NCBI GenBank assembly: GCA_029706075.1
Contig: JAINUG010000386.1
Location: forward strand, 420,498 to 484,497
DNA length: 64,000 nucleotides
Source: Aldrovandia affinis
Lineage: Eukaryota > Chordata > Actinopteri > Notacanthiformes > Halosauridae
Reading direction: 5' to 3'
The first letter of the stretch is position 1; each line of letters starts with the position of its first letter. Below are positions 11,491 to 21,094 of this stretch, in pieces. The notes below the pieces were generated by a model. The model saw only the letters and a program-made list of their open reading frames with translations. It did not search any database and was not told where the DNA came from. The translations under genes and the position numbers were made by a program.

Positions 11491-14400
11491 TTATTCCCAG
11501 GCCTCTTTTTCTCTGATTTTACTCCATCTTTTTGTATAGTCTATAGTTTTTGTTTTGTAGTCCATGGTGCATTCTATTTTGCTATAGTATTTCACAAAGT
11601 TCTTGAATCTTTCAATTCTTAAAGTGTCAGCAGATGTTTGTTTAAAAATGAAAGTTTTTGTTAAATATAGAATTATAGGAGTGATTCCACTTGTTTCTTC
11701 TATATTTAGCTCTCCCAACAGTACTTTTGGAGATCAGGTTGCATGGCAATTGTACAGGCTCCCAGCCATTCTTGCACTTTCTGCCAAAACATTGCTATAA
11801 TTGGACAGTACCAAAATAGATGATCCACAGTTTCTATCTCTTCCTGGCAGAAACGGCAAAGAGGGGATGATTCTATTCCCCAAATATTTAACTTTTTTTT
11901 TGTTGCTAGAAATTTATAAATAATTTTGTATTGAAAATATCTTATTTTTGGATCTAGTGTCGTTTTGTATATATTTAAAAAAACCTTGTTCCAAGGGATT
12001 GGTACGTCTAACATTTTTTCCCAACTGTCCATAATCTTATAAGGTATTGATATTAAGTTATTTGTACTTAAGTAGAAGTTATATATATCTTTATTTATTT
12101 TTATTCCTTTTACCCATTTTATTTTTTTGATCTGCGGTCTACATACAAGAAGTGTTTCCATTTTATTATTATTTTTGATTTTTTGTTTCCATGGATGTGG
12201 AATAGCTCCCCTTAATTGATTATACATTTGCATTGTGCAAACATTTCCATAGGTATTTATAAGTTGTTTATATGTCATCAACTTATTTTCTGTGTTTATT
12301 AGATCGTTTAAAAAAATTATACCTTTGTCCATCATGGATTTCCAAAAAATTGGTGCTCCATCAATCCTTATATTTGAGTTTAGCCATATTATTTGCTGTA
12401 GAAATTCTTCTGTATTTTCTGGCGGGTAAAATTGGAAATGTAACCAACTTTTCAAGGCTTCCTCCAGGAAAGTTGATAATTTTGAAAAAATGTGGTTGAT
12501 ATGCATAAAATGATTTGGGTTAATTTGGATAAATGGAAAGAGATTATTTTCAAATATTGGGTGTATTCTTTTTATTAGTTTACTTGTAAACCAGTTTGGG
12601 TTTAAATAGTATTTTGGAATAAGAGAGGCTTTCAGTGAGAAATTTAGTGCCTTCAAATTTAATAATTTTAAACCTCCTACTCCATATTCGTTGTACATAT
12701 ATGTCCTTTTAATTTTGTCAGGTTTATTGTTCCATATAAATTTAAATATTTTTGTTCAAATAGTTTAAAGGAATGCTCCTTTGGGGATGGTAGTGCCATC
12801 AATAGATGTGTAAATTGGGAGACCACTAGTGAGTTTATTATTGTTATTTTTCCATAAATGGTTAAGTAGTTTCCTTTCCAAGGCATTAGAATCTTTTCAA
12901 TTTTGTCAAGTTTATTGTTGAAGTTTGTTTCTGAAATTTCATTTAGGTTCTCTGGAATTTGGATGCCAAGCACCTTGACTGGGCCATCTGTCCAGCTTAT
13001 TGGTGTATTGGTAGGAAGAGTAAAATCTGATTTTTTTAGAGAACCGATTCTTAATATTTTGCATTTATCGTAGTTTGGTTTTAGTCCGGAGAGATTAGAA
13101 AACTCATGTAAATCTATAGTAAGGTTCTGTAATGACATATTCTGTTCACTTATCAAAAAATTTCATCCGCATACATCGAGATTTTAGACGTTAATCCGTT
13201 CACTCCCAAGCCTTTTATTGCATTGTTTCGTCTTATTTTCGTTGCAAGGATTTCAATTGCTATAATAAACAAGTATGGTGATAGTGGGCACCCTTGTTTT
13301 ACTCCTCGTAATATAGGAATTTCTCCGGAAAAGTATCCATTATTTATTACTTTAGATCTAGAGTTTTTATACATCACTTTGATCCATTTTTTTAGTGATT
13401 CGCCAAAGTTAAAAAATTCTAAACATTTATAAATAAAATCCCACCTCAATTTATCAAATGCTTTCTTGAAATCTGCTATAAAAATTAGACCAGGTTTTCC
13501 GACTTTATTATAATGTTCTATGATTTCAAGCATTTGTCTTATATTATTGGTGATATTCCTTCCTTCAATAAATCCGGATTGATCTTCATGTATAATGAAA
13601 GGTATGATTTTTTTTATTCGTAATGCAATACATTTTGCCAGAATTTTTGCATCACAACATTGAAGGGTTAAAGGTCGCCAATTTTTTAATTGTACTGGGT
13701 CTTTATATTGCCCATTTGGTTCTTGTTTTAATAAGAGAGTTATTATACTCTCTTGTTGAGTCCCTGAAAGGTTGCCTTTATCGTATGCGAAATTTAAGCA
13801 TGTTAGTAATGGGGTTTTTATTTGCTCATAAAATCTTTGATATATTTCAATTGGGAGACCATCAAGACCAGGTGATTTACCAGTTTTGAAGGACATGATT
13901 GATTGATGTAGTTCTGCTTCCATTATTAAACCTTCGCATGAGTTATTTTGTTCGTCTGTTAATTTGGTATAGTTAGACGGAAAAAAGCTTCGCAGTTTGT
14001 ATTGTTTAAGGGCTGCGGATGGAGTTGAGTGGAGAACATTTCTTTAAAATACCTTTCCTCTTCATACATAATATCCGCTGGTGCAGTAAGAATTTCACCA
14101 TCTTTTTTTTCTAATCTTTGAATTTTTTTTTGTGCAGTATTTCTATATTGTAGATTTAAAAAATATTTATTACATTTTTCTCCTTTCTCCATCGAGATTG
14201 CTTTGTTGTTATAGTGTCTTGTTGTTGACTTTTCGTGTAATAGTTGTTCGTATTCCTTTTGTTTTAAGTCTAATTTATCTGAGGTTTCATTTGATGGTTG
14301 TGGGCTATCGAGTAACAATGTAAGCCTTTCAATCTCTTTTTTGATTTGGTGTTCTTTTAATCTCATTTGTTTTAATCTTTGTGCGGCAATCTGAATACAG

Positions 14401-15273
14401 TGGCCTCTAAAAACACATTTAAAAGTGTCCCATACTACCAATTTACATTCCTGTTAAAAAAATCTATTATAAATTCTTTGGTTTTTTCCATAAATGAATG
14501 ATCTTCTAATAATTTTTGATTAAATTTCCAATATCCTTTCCCACGAGGATATTCTATGATTTCTATATGAAGTGTTATTGGATGGTGGTCGGATCGTAAT
14601 TTTCCTTCTATCTCTACCTTCTTTATTTTGGAGATCATAGAAAAGGGGATAAGAAAGTAATCAATTCTGCTTGCCAGATTTTTTCTTCTCCATGTATATC
14701 TTTTTAGTTTGGGGTTTTTTGTTCTCCAAATATCGATAAGATCCAGATTGTTCATTATTGAGGCAACTTCTGTGTGCGCGTGTGGGTGGTTTCTATTGGT
14801 GCCATTTCCTTTACGATCAATATGTAAATTTTGCACAAAATTAAAATCCCCGGCCATTATCAGCTGTGTATTTGTCAGTTGTGTTTTTTCTATGTTATTG
14901 TAGATCGACTGAAATTGTTTTGGTTCGTCTGTATTTGGTCCGTATAAATTGATTAGACAAAATGCTTTGTCTTCAATAATTACATTTAATATAACCCATC
15001 TACCTTGCCGGTCGGTTGCTGTTGATTGAAGTGTGTATTTTAGGTTTTTTTTAAACATAATCATCACCCCACGGGAGTTCCTTAAACCATGTGAAAAAAT
15101 TATTGTTCCTTCCCATTCCTCCATCCATTTTGCTTCGTCACTTAATATGGAATGTGTTTCTTGTATAAAGTATATTGAGTGGTTTTGCTTCTCAGCCAGT
15201 CAAACACATTTTGTCTCTTTTCTCTGTCTGCCAAACCATTTGTATTATATGTAACAATAGTAAGTATTTCCAT
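11491..15273 (-). pseudogene. L1 ORF2: endonuclease-RT-Cys motif, with frameshifts
   Basis: It starts at the ATG ending at 15273 (MEILTIVTYNTNGLADREKR). A frameshift near 15195 leads to FIQETHS, then LINLYGPN, MAGDFNF and SDHHPITL of the APE endonuclease (to 14435). 14441-13959 is the linker (WDTFKCVFRGHCIQ). RT follows: LKNWRPLTLQCCDAKILAK, QSGFIEGRNI, FIADFKKAFDKL, GVKQGCPLSPYLF and MYADE, where a frameshift destroys the second Asp of the YADD site (about 13160). The C-terminal CRFCQEEIETVDHLFWYC motif lies near 11845-11790, with the end at 11491. At least four frameshifts. The encoded enzyme performed target-primed reverse transcription. Confidence 0.9.
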
Positions 15274-15545
15274 AGTCATTTTTTACATTGTTCATTAATT
15301 ATTTTGTGTACCTTAGTAATTGTGTCTGTGACGACAATACGTATTATAGTTGATAACAAATTACATATTAAACATGAAAACTTAGACATACATTTAACAT
15401 GAAACATAGAAATGCCAACTGTCCAAATTTTGTCTTGGACCACCTGACATAAGGCCTATCCCATTTTGCACCCATCTTTGTAAATAATTATGTTTATAGC
15501 TTCACCTTCCTCTGCTAATTGATTTTAGTGTCAAGTTATCTTAAC

Positions 15546-16298
15546 TTACAACCACGTTGTAATGTTGGGGTCTCTGTAAAGTTGCCCATTTATGTAAAGT
15601 TTATCCACGTTAATGTTAACCTTTTTTCCTTTTTCCCTTTGCTCCCTTAAAATAGGGTATCGTTTTTTTCGGCGTGCAATTACTTCTGGTGGATATTGTT
15701 CATTCATGGAGAAGTTGGTTCCTTTCAGTTCGCGTCCGCGAGCCAATAGTGACATTTTTCCTTTGAAGTGTTCGAAACGAGCCACAATTGGCCTGGGATT
15801 GTTATGCCAATCTTTTTTGCGTAGACCTATTCTGTGCGCACGCGAAATGGCGATGCTGGTGGTTTCTGTCACAGAGAGCTTAAGACTTTTATGCATAAAT
15901 TCCTTAAGAAGTTTTTCTGATGTTTCATACGTTTCTCTTTCTTCTTCTTTGATCCCCATAAATATGAGGTTCTCTCGCATGCTTCGGCAGCGTAAGTCCA
16001 GCCGGTCTCTTTTTAGCTCTATATTCTCGTCTTTAATTACGTCAACGTGTTTGTCAATATCTGCCAGTTTCTCCTTGAGTTGTACATTTTCTTGTCTCAG
16101 TTCTTCCATAATTTGAAAGTTAAATTCTATCGATTTTTTTAATTCGGCCACGTCTTCGCATAGGATTGTGAGCACATCCAATTTATTTAGTTTTTCGTTT
16201 ATAGATGATAGTAACTCCCGATCACTTACCGTAAAAACAGCCGTAGCCTCTTGGTCGGAAGCTGGCCTCGGGCGTTTTGCTTCCTGCTTTTTTGACAT
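15546..16298 (-). CDS. L1 ORF1 RNA-binding protein, apparently intact
   Basis: About 250 codons from MSKKQEAKRP to the stop. Order: a basic N-terminus, a long coiled coil (LDVLTILCEDVAELKKSIEF to KRDRLDL), an RRM-like core (RSMRENLIFMGIKEEE, SRAHRIG, RPIVARFEHFKGK) and a C-terminal domain (RKKRYPILREQREKGKKV). This is the L1 ORF1p plan: a trimeric RNA chaperone that coats the element RNA. I chose the ATG at 16298 because the extra upstream residues in the same frame are a duplicated KKATLDKKS-like repeat. The only L1 frame here without a visible break. Confidence 0.85.
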   Translation of the reverse strand: MSKKQEAKRPRPASDQEATAVFTVSDRELLSSINEKLNKLDVLTILCEDVAELKKSIEFNFQIMEELRQENVQLKEKLADIDKHVDVIKDENIELKRDRLDLRCRSMRENLIFMGIKEEERETYETSEKLLKEFMHKSLKLSVTETTSIAISRAHRIGLRKKDWHNNPRPIVARFEHFKGKMSLLARGRELKGTNFSMNEQYPPEVIARRKKRYPILREQREKGKKVNINVDKLYINGQLYRDPNITTWL

Positions 16299-16599
16299 TT
16301 TGTAAAACGAGTCAATGTATTTCTCAAGATGTACTATTTCAGAATCAGCAGGGTTGCTTTTTTTATCCAGTGTTGCTTTTTTTATCCAGTGTTGCTTTTT
16401 CTTAGTAAGCAATCGGAGTTATTTGAATTAATTTAATTTGATTGTTTTAATATTTCTGATTTCAGAAAGCCTACCGCGGTCTTTTCTTAGTGGCTTCTCG
16501 ATTCTTCCGGGTCTCTTTCAAATTTTCAGTGGTGCATCATGGAATCAGGCACTCGTTGCTCAGCCACGTATTGCAGTCATGTGTCAACCCCTTAACAGT

Positions 16600-17301
16600 G
16601 AACTTGGTTAAGTGTGAATTCGGCCAAGCCACTATCACCTATTTAGGGAAAGTTGTGCGGCGGGGACAAGTATGACCAGTGGATGCAAAGGTGGAGGCGA
16701 TCTATCAATTTCCGGTCCCGAGGACCCGGCGCGACCTGTGGAGATTTCTCAGGATGGTAGGCTACTATCGCAATTTCTGCAGAAACTTTTCCGCAGTTGC
16801 CTGTCCGATGACAGACCTCCTCAGTCCTAAAAACACCTTCTATTGGACGGAGACATGTCAGCGGTCATTTGACAATGTTAAAGCTCTGCTGGGCAGCACG
16901 CCTGTTCTCTCTGCACCTGACTTTAAATGGCTATTTAAACTTGCCGTCGATGCAAGTGAGTGCGGTGCCGGTGCTGTCCTCTTACAGGAAGACACTTTTG
17001 GGGTTGATCATCCCGTTTGCTACTTCTTGAAGAAGTTTAATAGATATCAAAGGGTATACACGATTGAGAAAGAGACACTGGCTCTGATTCTTGCGTTACA
17101 GCATTTTGATGTGTACGTAGGCTCCACTTTTCGTCCCTTAGTGGTGTTGACTGATCATAACCCACTTGTTTATCTTAACCACATGTGAAACAACAATCAG
17201 CGTCTAATGTGGTGGAGTTTATTTTTACAGGGTTACATCCGCGGACGGGATAATGTTGTCGCTGATGCCTTGCCCGGACGTATGAATGTTAGGCTACAAT
17301 A
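16600..17301 (+). pseudogene. RT C-terminus and RNase H of the Gmr1-like element
   Basis: After the L1, RT resumes with LTVNLVKCEFGQATITYLGK (16600-16660), a stop (TGA at 16672), then DAKVEAIYQFPVPRTRRDL and MVGYYRNFC. RNase H shows LAVDASECGAGAVLLQ (catalytic D), EKETLALILALQHFD (E) and VLTDHNPLVYLNHM (D), then a stop and YIRGRDNVVADALPGR at the end. It degrades the RNA strand of the hybrid. Being last in pol, after RT, it confirms the PR-IN-RT-RH order. Confidence 0.9.
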
Positions 17302-17398
17302 AATAAATGATCACGTTCAGACCTTGATTGTAAATATGTTCATATACACATACAATATGGGTTTAAGAGATCGGGAGTGTTTAATTTATTTATTGTCT

Positions 17399-17410
17399 TA
17401 AGGGTGGGGG
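17399..17410 (+). other. Polypurine tract
   Basis: TAAGGGTGGGGG directly before the LTR start. The purine run would prime plus-strand DNA synthesis. Confidence 0.7.
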
Positions 17411-18068
17411 TGTTACGTCCCTTTACTTTGTATTAGCATTACTTTGTGTTTCCTTTTGGATTTGCCTGCTGCTGTGTTTCCTTGATTTCTCCCCGTTAGG
17501 TGGAGATGACGTCACTGCCCTGCTGGGACCTGCTTGAGGACGCACATGGTTTCCAGGGGAACCCTCCAAGCAACGTGACGAGAGAAGATGCGGCTGGACA
17601 TCGCTTGGCTACATCACGGAGGAGACTTTTAAAAGGATGCGGGACTATATATAGTGGTTGCCTCCTGAATGCCGTCAGTTCCCTTTACGACATTGTTAAT
17701 TACAGCTTGGTGATTGCGTTACTCTGATTATCTGCCTAGTTGCTAATTAATAAATATTGCTATTCGTAATACCATTTTGGGAACTCCGAGGAGAAGACCT
17801 CCCCTGTCATCTTCGAGGGTCTGGAACCGCAAGCTGGCTGCCCGGTGAGACCTTGCAACCTGCTTTTGTCTTTTAAAGGACTTTCATGTTATAAATAGAG
17901 AGAACAATCATCAAATGTATTCATATTAATAAATATATGCCTAACTTTTCTATACCACTGTTTCACTGGTACTCCTTACGGGTTGTGGTTATTGATTAAG
18001 TGGCTTAGTGTTACGTCCGATATTGTACGCCTGGTTATTACAACACAGGTTGATTTCTATCCGTAACA
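17411..18068 (+). repeat. 3' LTR of the Gmr1-like element
   Basis: Starts TGTTACG and ends CGTAACA, a perfect 7-bp inverted repeat with the TG...CA ends of an LTR, preceded by a polypurine tract. Length 658 bp. TGTTACGTCC recurs near 18009, so a shorter LTR or an internal repeat is possible. No matching 5' LTR is in the window. Confidence 0.82.
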
Positions 18069-18374
18069 ATTAATTTGGCCATGGTTACACCTGTCAATGT
18101 GATCTCTAGGGGAATAGTCTGGCACACATGCGCAGTGCGTGCCAGTACTGCACATACATCACTACTGTCACTTTTGTACCCTATTATCTGCCTTCACGAG
18201 CATATATTGACTTGCCTTAACTAAGGACTCAACTTGACTTGACTTGACATTACTTGTAACTTGACTTGACTTGACTTGCCCAAGAAAAAATAACTTGGTA
18301 CTTGCTTGAGACTTGGACCAAATGACTTGAGACTTACTTGTGACTTGGAAAAGAGGGACTTGGTCCCATGTCTG

Positions 18375-18382
18375 GCAGTCAG
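18375..18382. repeat. Right 8-bp target site duplication of the hAT element
   Basis: GCAGTCAG, identical to 6700-6707. Confidence 0.88.
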
Positions 18383-18766
18383 TGAGCAGCTATGATAGCT
18401 ACAAAAACAATGGTAAAAGCTTTTGTACACAGTCATGAACTATGATGCCTTTTACAGCAGTACAGTTCCAACAGTTTGTACAGTCAGTGGAAATCTGGTC
18501 ACAACGTCTTCGGATCCGATGTCTTTGTGGTGTGTCTCGCAAATGTTCACATTTTAAGTGAAGTCTCTGAGTAGTTTTCTAGGGCATGAAGTTGATTATC
18601 GGAGATGAGTTTTGAATGAAGGGAGCTGGCTGCTTCTGTGTTCATTCAAATGTCCGATATTGTTAGCTGTATTATTTCACAGCTCTTCACGAATTAGCGT
18701 TGCTTGCAGCTAATTTGTGGAATCGGCCCTCTGTGCAACCATGTTGATAGGGCGCTACAGATCAGA

Positions 18767-20315
18767 TGACAGTTGGACTACAGGATGTAGTGATTTGGTC
18801 TGGTCTGGGCAGACAGAGTTTAGTCCCTTCAGGCAGATATGGCTGTGGAAGGGTGTCATAGTTTGAGTTCAAGACATGAGAAATCCTGACGGCTATATCA
18901 TGATGGTCATTTGGCTCTCAACATTATTGGTTATTTTGTAATGCAGAGGGTGGTCTGGTGAAACATGCAGTCCTCTCTTTGGCTGAGAGACCGAAACTGA
19001 AAAGCGGTCACCTCTTTCCTGATGGTTCAGAGATGAGGCAGAATAGTCATAAGACTTTCTGGTCCCCCCGTTGGAGGGATAAGTGGAGAACTTGGTTTCA
19101 TTTTCCTGTTGTAGGGAAGAACGAGAAGCTGGATGTCTTCGATGAGACATGCGGTCGGGTTCTCCGATCTCTTCATCAGAGGAAGAAAGGGAAGTCAGAA
19201 AGTGGTTGTTCTGATCTCTATGTGGAAGTGTTAAACATCTTTCCTCTTTGGAGGAAGATGTTTGAAAATCTTTGAGCGGCTGTTGCGTGCTAAGCTTGTA
19301 ATAATGCCGGTCATTGCTAAAGCGGAATTCATCATCAGTGAGCCTGTGGGTCACCCGATGAGGTAAAAATACCTTAAGGGTGTTGGACAGCGATCTGGAG
19401 ATGGGCTCCATGTCCAGGGGTGAAAAGGTCTTGAGGGAATTTCTCTGCAGTGTGTTGTTGCAGGTGGATCGTTTATGGGACGATAAGAATCTGAGTCAGG
19501 CATCTCTTTTGCTCTGTAAGAGCCAGAAGCTGAAACAGGAAGTCCTTCTGCTGAGTGAGCAGAGATGGGGCTTGACAAAAGGGTGTTTGTGTCGTGAGGG
19601 TCCCTGTGGATCCGCTCGCTTTCTCCTCTGTGTTGTGGAGTAAAATAAGTTGTGGGATGTGCTTCGACAGTGTCCTGGTAAGGACGGAAAGTGACATGAC
19701 CGTGACGTTCATCTGTCTGCCTTCTGTAGCCTGGGTCCGAGGCTGGAGCATAGCTCCTCTCCTCCCGGCATCGAGGAGACCAGACAGATGAACTTCTGGT
19801 AGAGAATTCAGACACAGCTGAATGACCTGAAAAGTCATGGTCCGAATAAGCAGGCGAGTGTCGATCGGAGTAGCCTGAGTTACGATCGGACGCCCCTTTC
19901 CCATTTTCATCTGAAGAAGAATGTGTTGTGCCTATAAGTTGATAGTGGTCGTGTTTTGACCAATCATCCTTGCTGATGTGAATTAAATGTGACTGTGCAA
20001 GTTCACAAGAGAAGGTCGCAGCAAAATATGGAATGTGAGATGGCACATTATGGGATGGGTTTTCCAAAGTGAAACGAGATGGGAGATTTCTCTTTGTCAG
20101 ACCATCATTGTCTCCTTGTACGACGGTGATAGCATGTGTCTTTTAATCAAGTTTTAATAGCTCTTTCCAATAGGAGCAGAGATTTGATTCGGTAGAAGGC
20201 AAATCATCTAAATAGTGTATCATTATTTTATTAGACGTCAGGACCTCATGGAGGAGACTGGCATGAGATTCCCTTGTCTGTTGTGAGGTTGCATATGTGG
20301 TGTTGGAATGCTAAG
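18767..20315 (-). pseudogene. Unrecognised decayed coding exon, serine-rich
   Basis: On the minus strand a coding-like stretch of about 510 codons follows a good splice acceptor (TTTTACTTGCTTGGTGCTTAG, ending at about 20316). It begins SNTTYATSQQTRESHASLLH, then LTSNKIMIHYLDDLPSTESN. One in-frame TAA (about 20146) precedes a 239-codon open stretch (20067-19351), rich in Ser, Asp, His and Arg (GYSDRHSPAYSDHDF). A frameshift near 19400 leads to 19411-18893, and another near 18895 leads on to a stop at about 18767. No transposon domain is visible. It could be the last exon of a decayed host gene or an unknown element ORF; I do not recognise it. Confidence 0.5.
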
Positions 20316-20365
20316 CACCAAGCAAGTAAAATTATATTAACTGAAGTTGCATTTCAAACATATCA

Positions 20366-20610
20366 TTTCATGATGGAATGTGCAGTCCCTACATTACTAA
20401 GTGGCCGGAGGCGTATGCAATACCGTCACAAGAAGCCCCAGTAGTCGCAATCTCCTGGAGGGGATGTCCATGCAGAATGCACAGGAGGAACTTCAAGAGC
20501 CAGGTGTTTGGTGAGGTGTTTTGCAGGCTTGCCATTCAAAAGACTCAGATCACTCCCCTCCACCCACAAAGCGATGGCCTGTTGGAGCACTTCAATCACA
20601 CCCTCACCAC
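20366..20610 (+). pseudogene. Ty3/gypsy integrase core fragment
   Basis: Translation gives YITKWPEAYAIPSQEAPVVA, then RNFKSQVFGEVFCRLAIQKT and TTPLHP-like TPLHPQSDGLLEHFN, the core of gypsy integrase around the second Asp and the Glu; here the Glu survives (LEH) but the DQG region is altered. It is cut at 20610 by a MITE. It continues the usual gypsy order from the remnant at 4690-6055, with the HHCC-to-core segment missing. Confidence 0.85.
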
Positions 20611-20893
20611 CAGGGCTGGACTGGGACAAAAAATAGGCCCTGCCATTTGGCTCAGACCGGCCCATCCAGTGGCGTAGCGTGGGTTGCCAGCACCCGGTGC
20701 GAGCCACGTAAAAAATAATTGCGCCCCTCGGAACACCCGGTCCGTGGTATAATATATATTTATATTTTTTTTAATTAAAAATATATATATATATATATAA
20801 AATAATTCTACCGGCCCTACCGGCCCAAAACTAGACCGGCCCACCGGGAATCTGCCCGGTAGACTATATAGCCAGTCCAGCCCTGCTCACCAC
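20603..20893. mobile_element. hAT-like MITE with perfect 8-bp TSD
   Basis: The element is 20611-20885. Its ends CAGGGCTGGACTGG and CCAGTCCAGCCCTG are perfect 14-bp inverted repeats, and CTCACCAC lies on both sides (20603-20610, 20886-20893). Inside, CCGGCCC motifs recur and there is an AT run at 20740-20805. It interrupts the gypsy integrase. A CAGTGGCGTAGCGTGGG end at 20667 suggests a second MITE fragment within it. Confidence 0.93.
20667..20745 (+). repeat. Fragment of a CAGTGGCGTAGCG-end MITE
   Basis: CAGTGGCGTAGCGTGGG matches the terminal repeat seen at 1086-1230 and is followed by CCAGCACCCGGTGCGAGCC. No second end is found, so this may be a partial insertion inside the 20611-20885 MITE. 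Confidence 0.45.
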
Positions 20894-20936
20894 CAGTAAG
20901 CCTGGTGGTCAGCCTGTGGTCTATAAATCACCACCA

Positions 20937-21092
20937 GTGGTTCTGTGTGTCTCAGTTGGTAGAGCACGGCATTGGCAATGCTTAGTTTGTGGGTTCAATT
21001 CCCACTGGGACCGCATGTATGTATGCATTCACTACTGTAAGTCGCTTTGGATAAAAGTGTCTGCTAAATGGCATATATTATTATTATTATAT
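20937..21092 (+). mobile_element. HpaI-like tRNA-derived SINE, copy 1
   Basis: The tRNA-like head TCTCAGTTGGTAGAGCACGG (A box) and GGGTTCAATTCCCACTGGG (B box) is followed by a LINE-shared tail GTAAGTCGCTTTGGATAAAA and TGCTAAATGG, then (TAT)n. The same tail, with slight changes, ends the L2-like LINEs at 25660 and 32070, so the SINE probably uses that LINE's machinery. It sits inside the gypsy remnant. Confidence 0.9.
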
Positions 21093-21094
21093 TA

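Larger units (their letters stand above)
10853..16590 (-). mobile_element. L1-clade LINE, near full length, minus strand
   Basis: Minus-strand order is a short 5' region (16590-16299), ORF1, ORF2, a 3' UTR with a G-run (plus-strand C-run near 10883) and an A-rich tail, seen as T runs at 10848-10870. The insertion splits the gypsy RT between ALLDCLS and LTVNLVKCEFG. A clean target duplication is not evident, and the 5' edge is uncertain between 16430 and 16590. Both ORFs look like teleost L1 proteins. ORF2 is broken. Confidence 0.88.
8043..18068 (+). mobile_element. Gmr1-like Ty3/gypsy retrotransposon, 5'-truncated, split by L1
   Basis: Domain order on the plus strand: gag zinc knuckle (about 8137), aspartic protease (about 8389), integrase (8900-10000), reverse transcriptase (10382-10850, resuming about 16600), RNase H (to about 17300), polypurine tract (about 17399-17410) and 3' LTR (17411-18068). 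Integrase before RT is the reverse of ordinary gypsy elements and matches the Gmr1 group known from fish and other deuterostomes. The 5' LTR and most of gag are missing; the start joins hAT sequence directly. Several stops and frameshifts make it inactive. Confidence 0.88.
6708..18374 (+). mobile_element. hAT transposon (BED-type) with nested LTR element
   Basis: The ends CAGAGATGCGG (6708) and CCATGTCTG (to 18374) are imperfect inverted repeats, 8 of the first 10 bases matching. Perfect 8-bp duplications GCAGTCAG flank them. Both subterminal regions are rich in GACTTGACTTGAC-like motifs (7027-7110 and 18210-18360). The interior keeps a BED zinc finger and a hATC dimerisation domain, but the transposase core is deleted. 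A SINE (about 6745-7013) and a gypsy element (about 8043-18068) have inserted, so the hAT itself is only about 1.6 kb. It is non-autonomous. Confidence 0.88.

Noticed and set aside
15613-16116. Plus-strand 167-codon frame, serine/phenylalanine-rich
   Set aside because: It is antisense to L1 ORF1.
18958-19275. Plus-strand 105-codon frame
   Set aside because: It is antisense to the minus-strand coding-like exon, whose open stretches are much longer.
20937-21010. tRNA gene
   Set aside because: A and B boxes are present, but the sequence continues into a LINE-like tail and lacks a proper acceptor stem, so it is a SINE. The same holds for 6960-7013 and 61804-61880.
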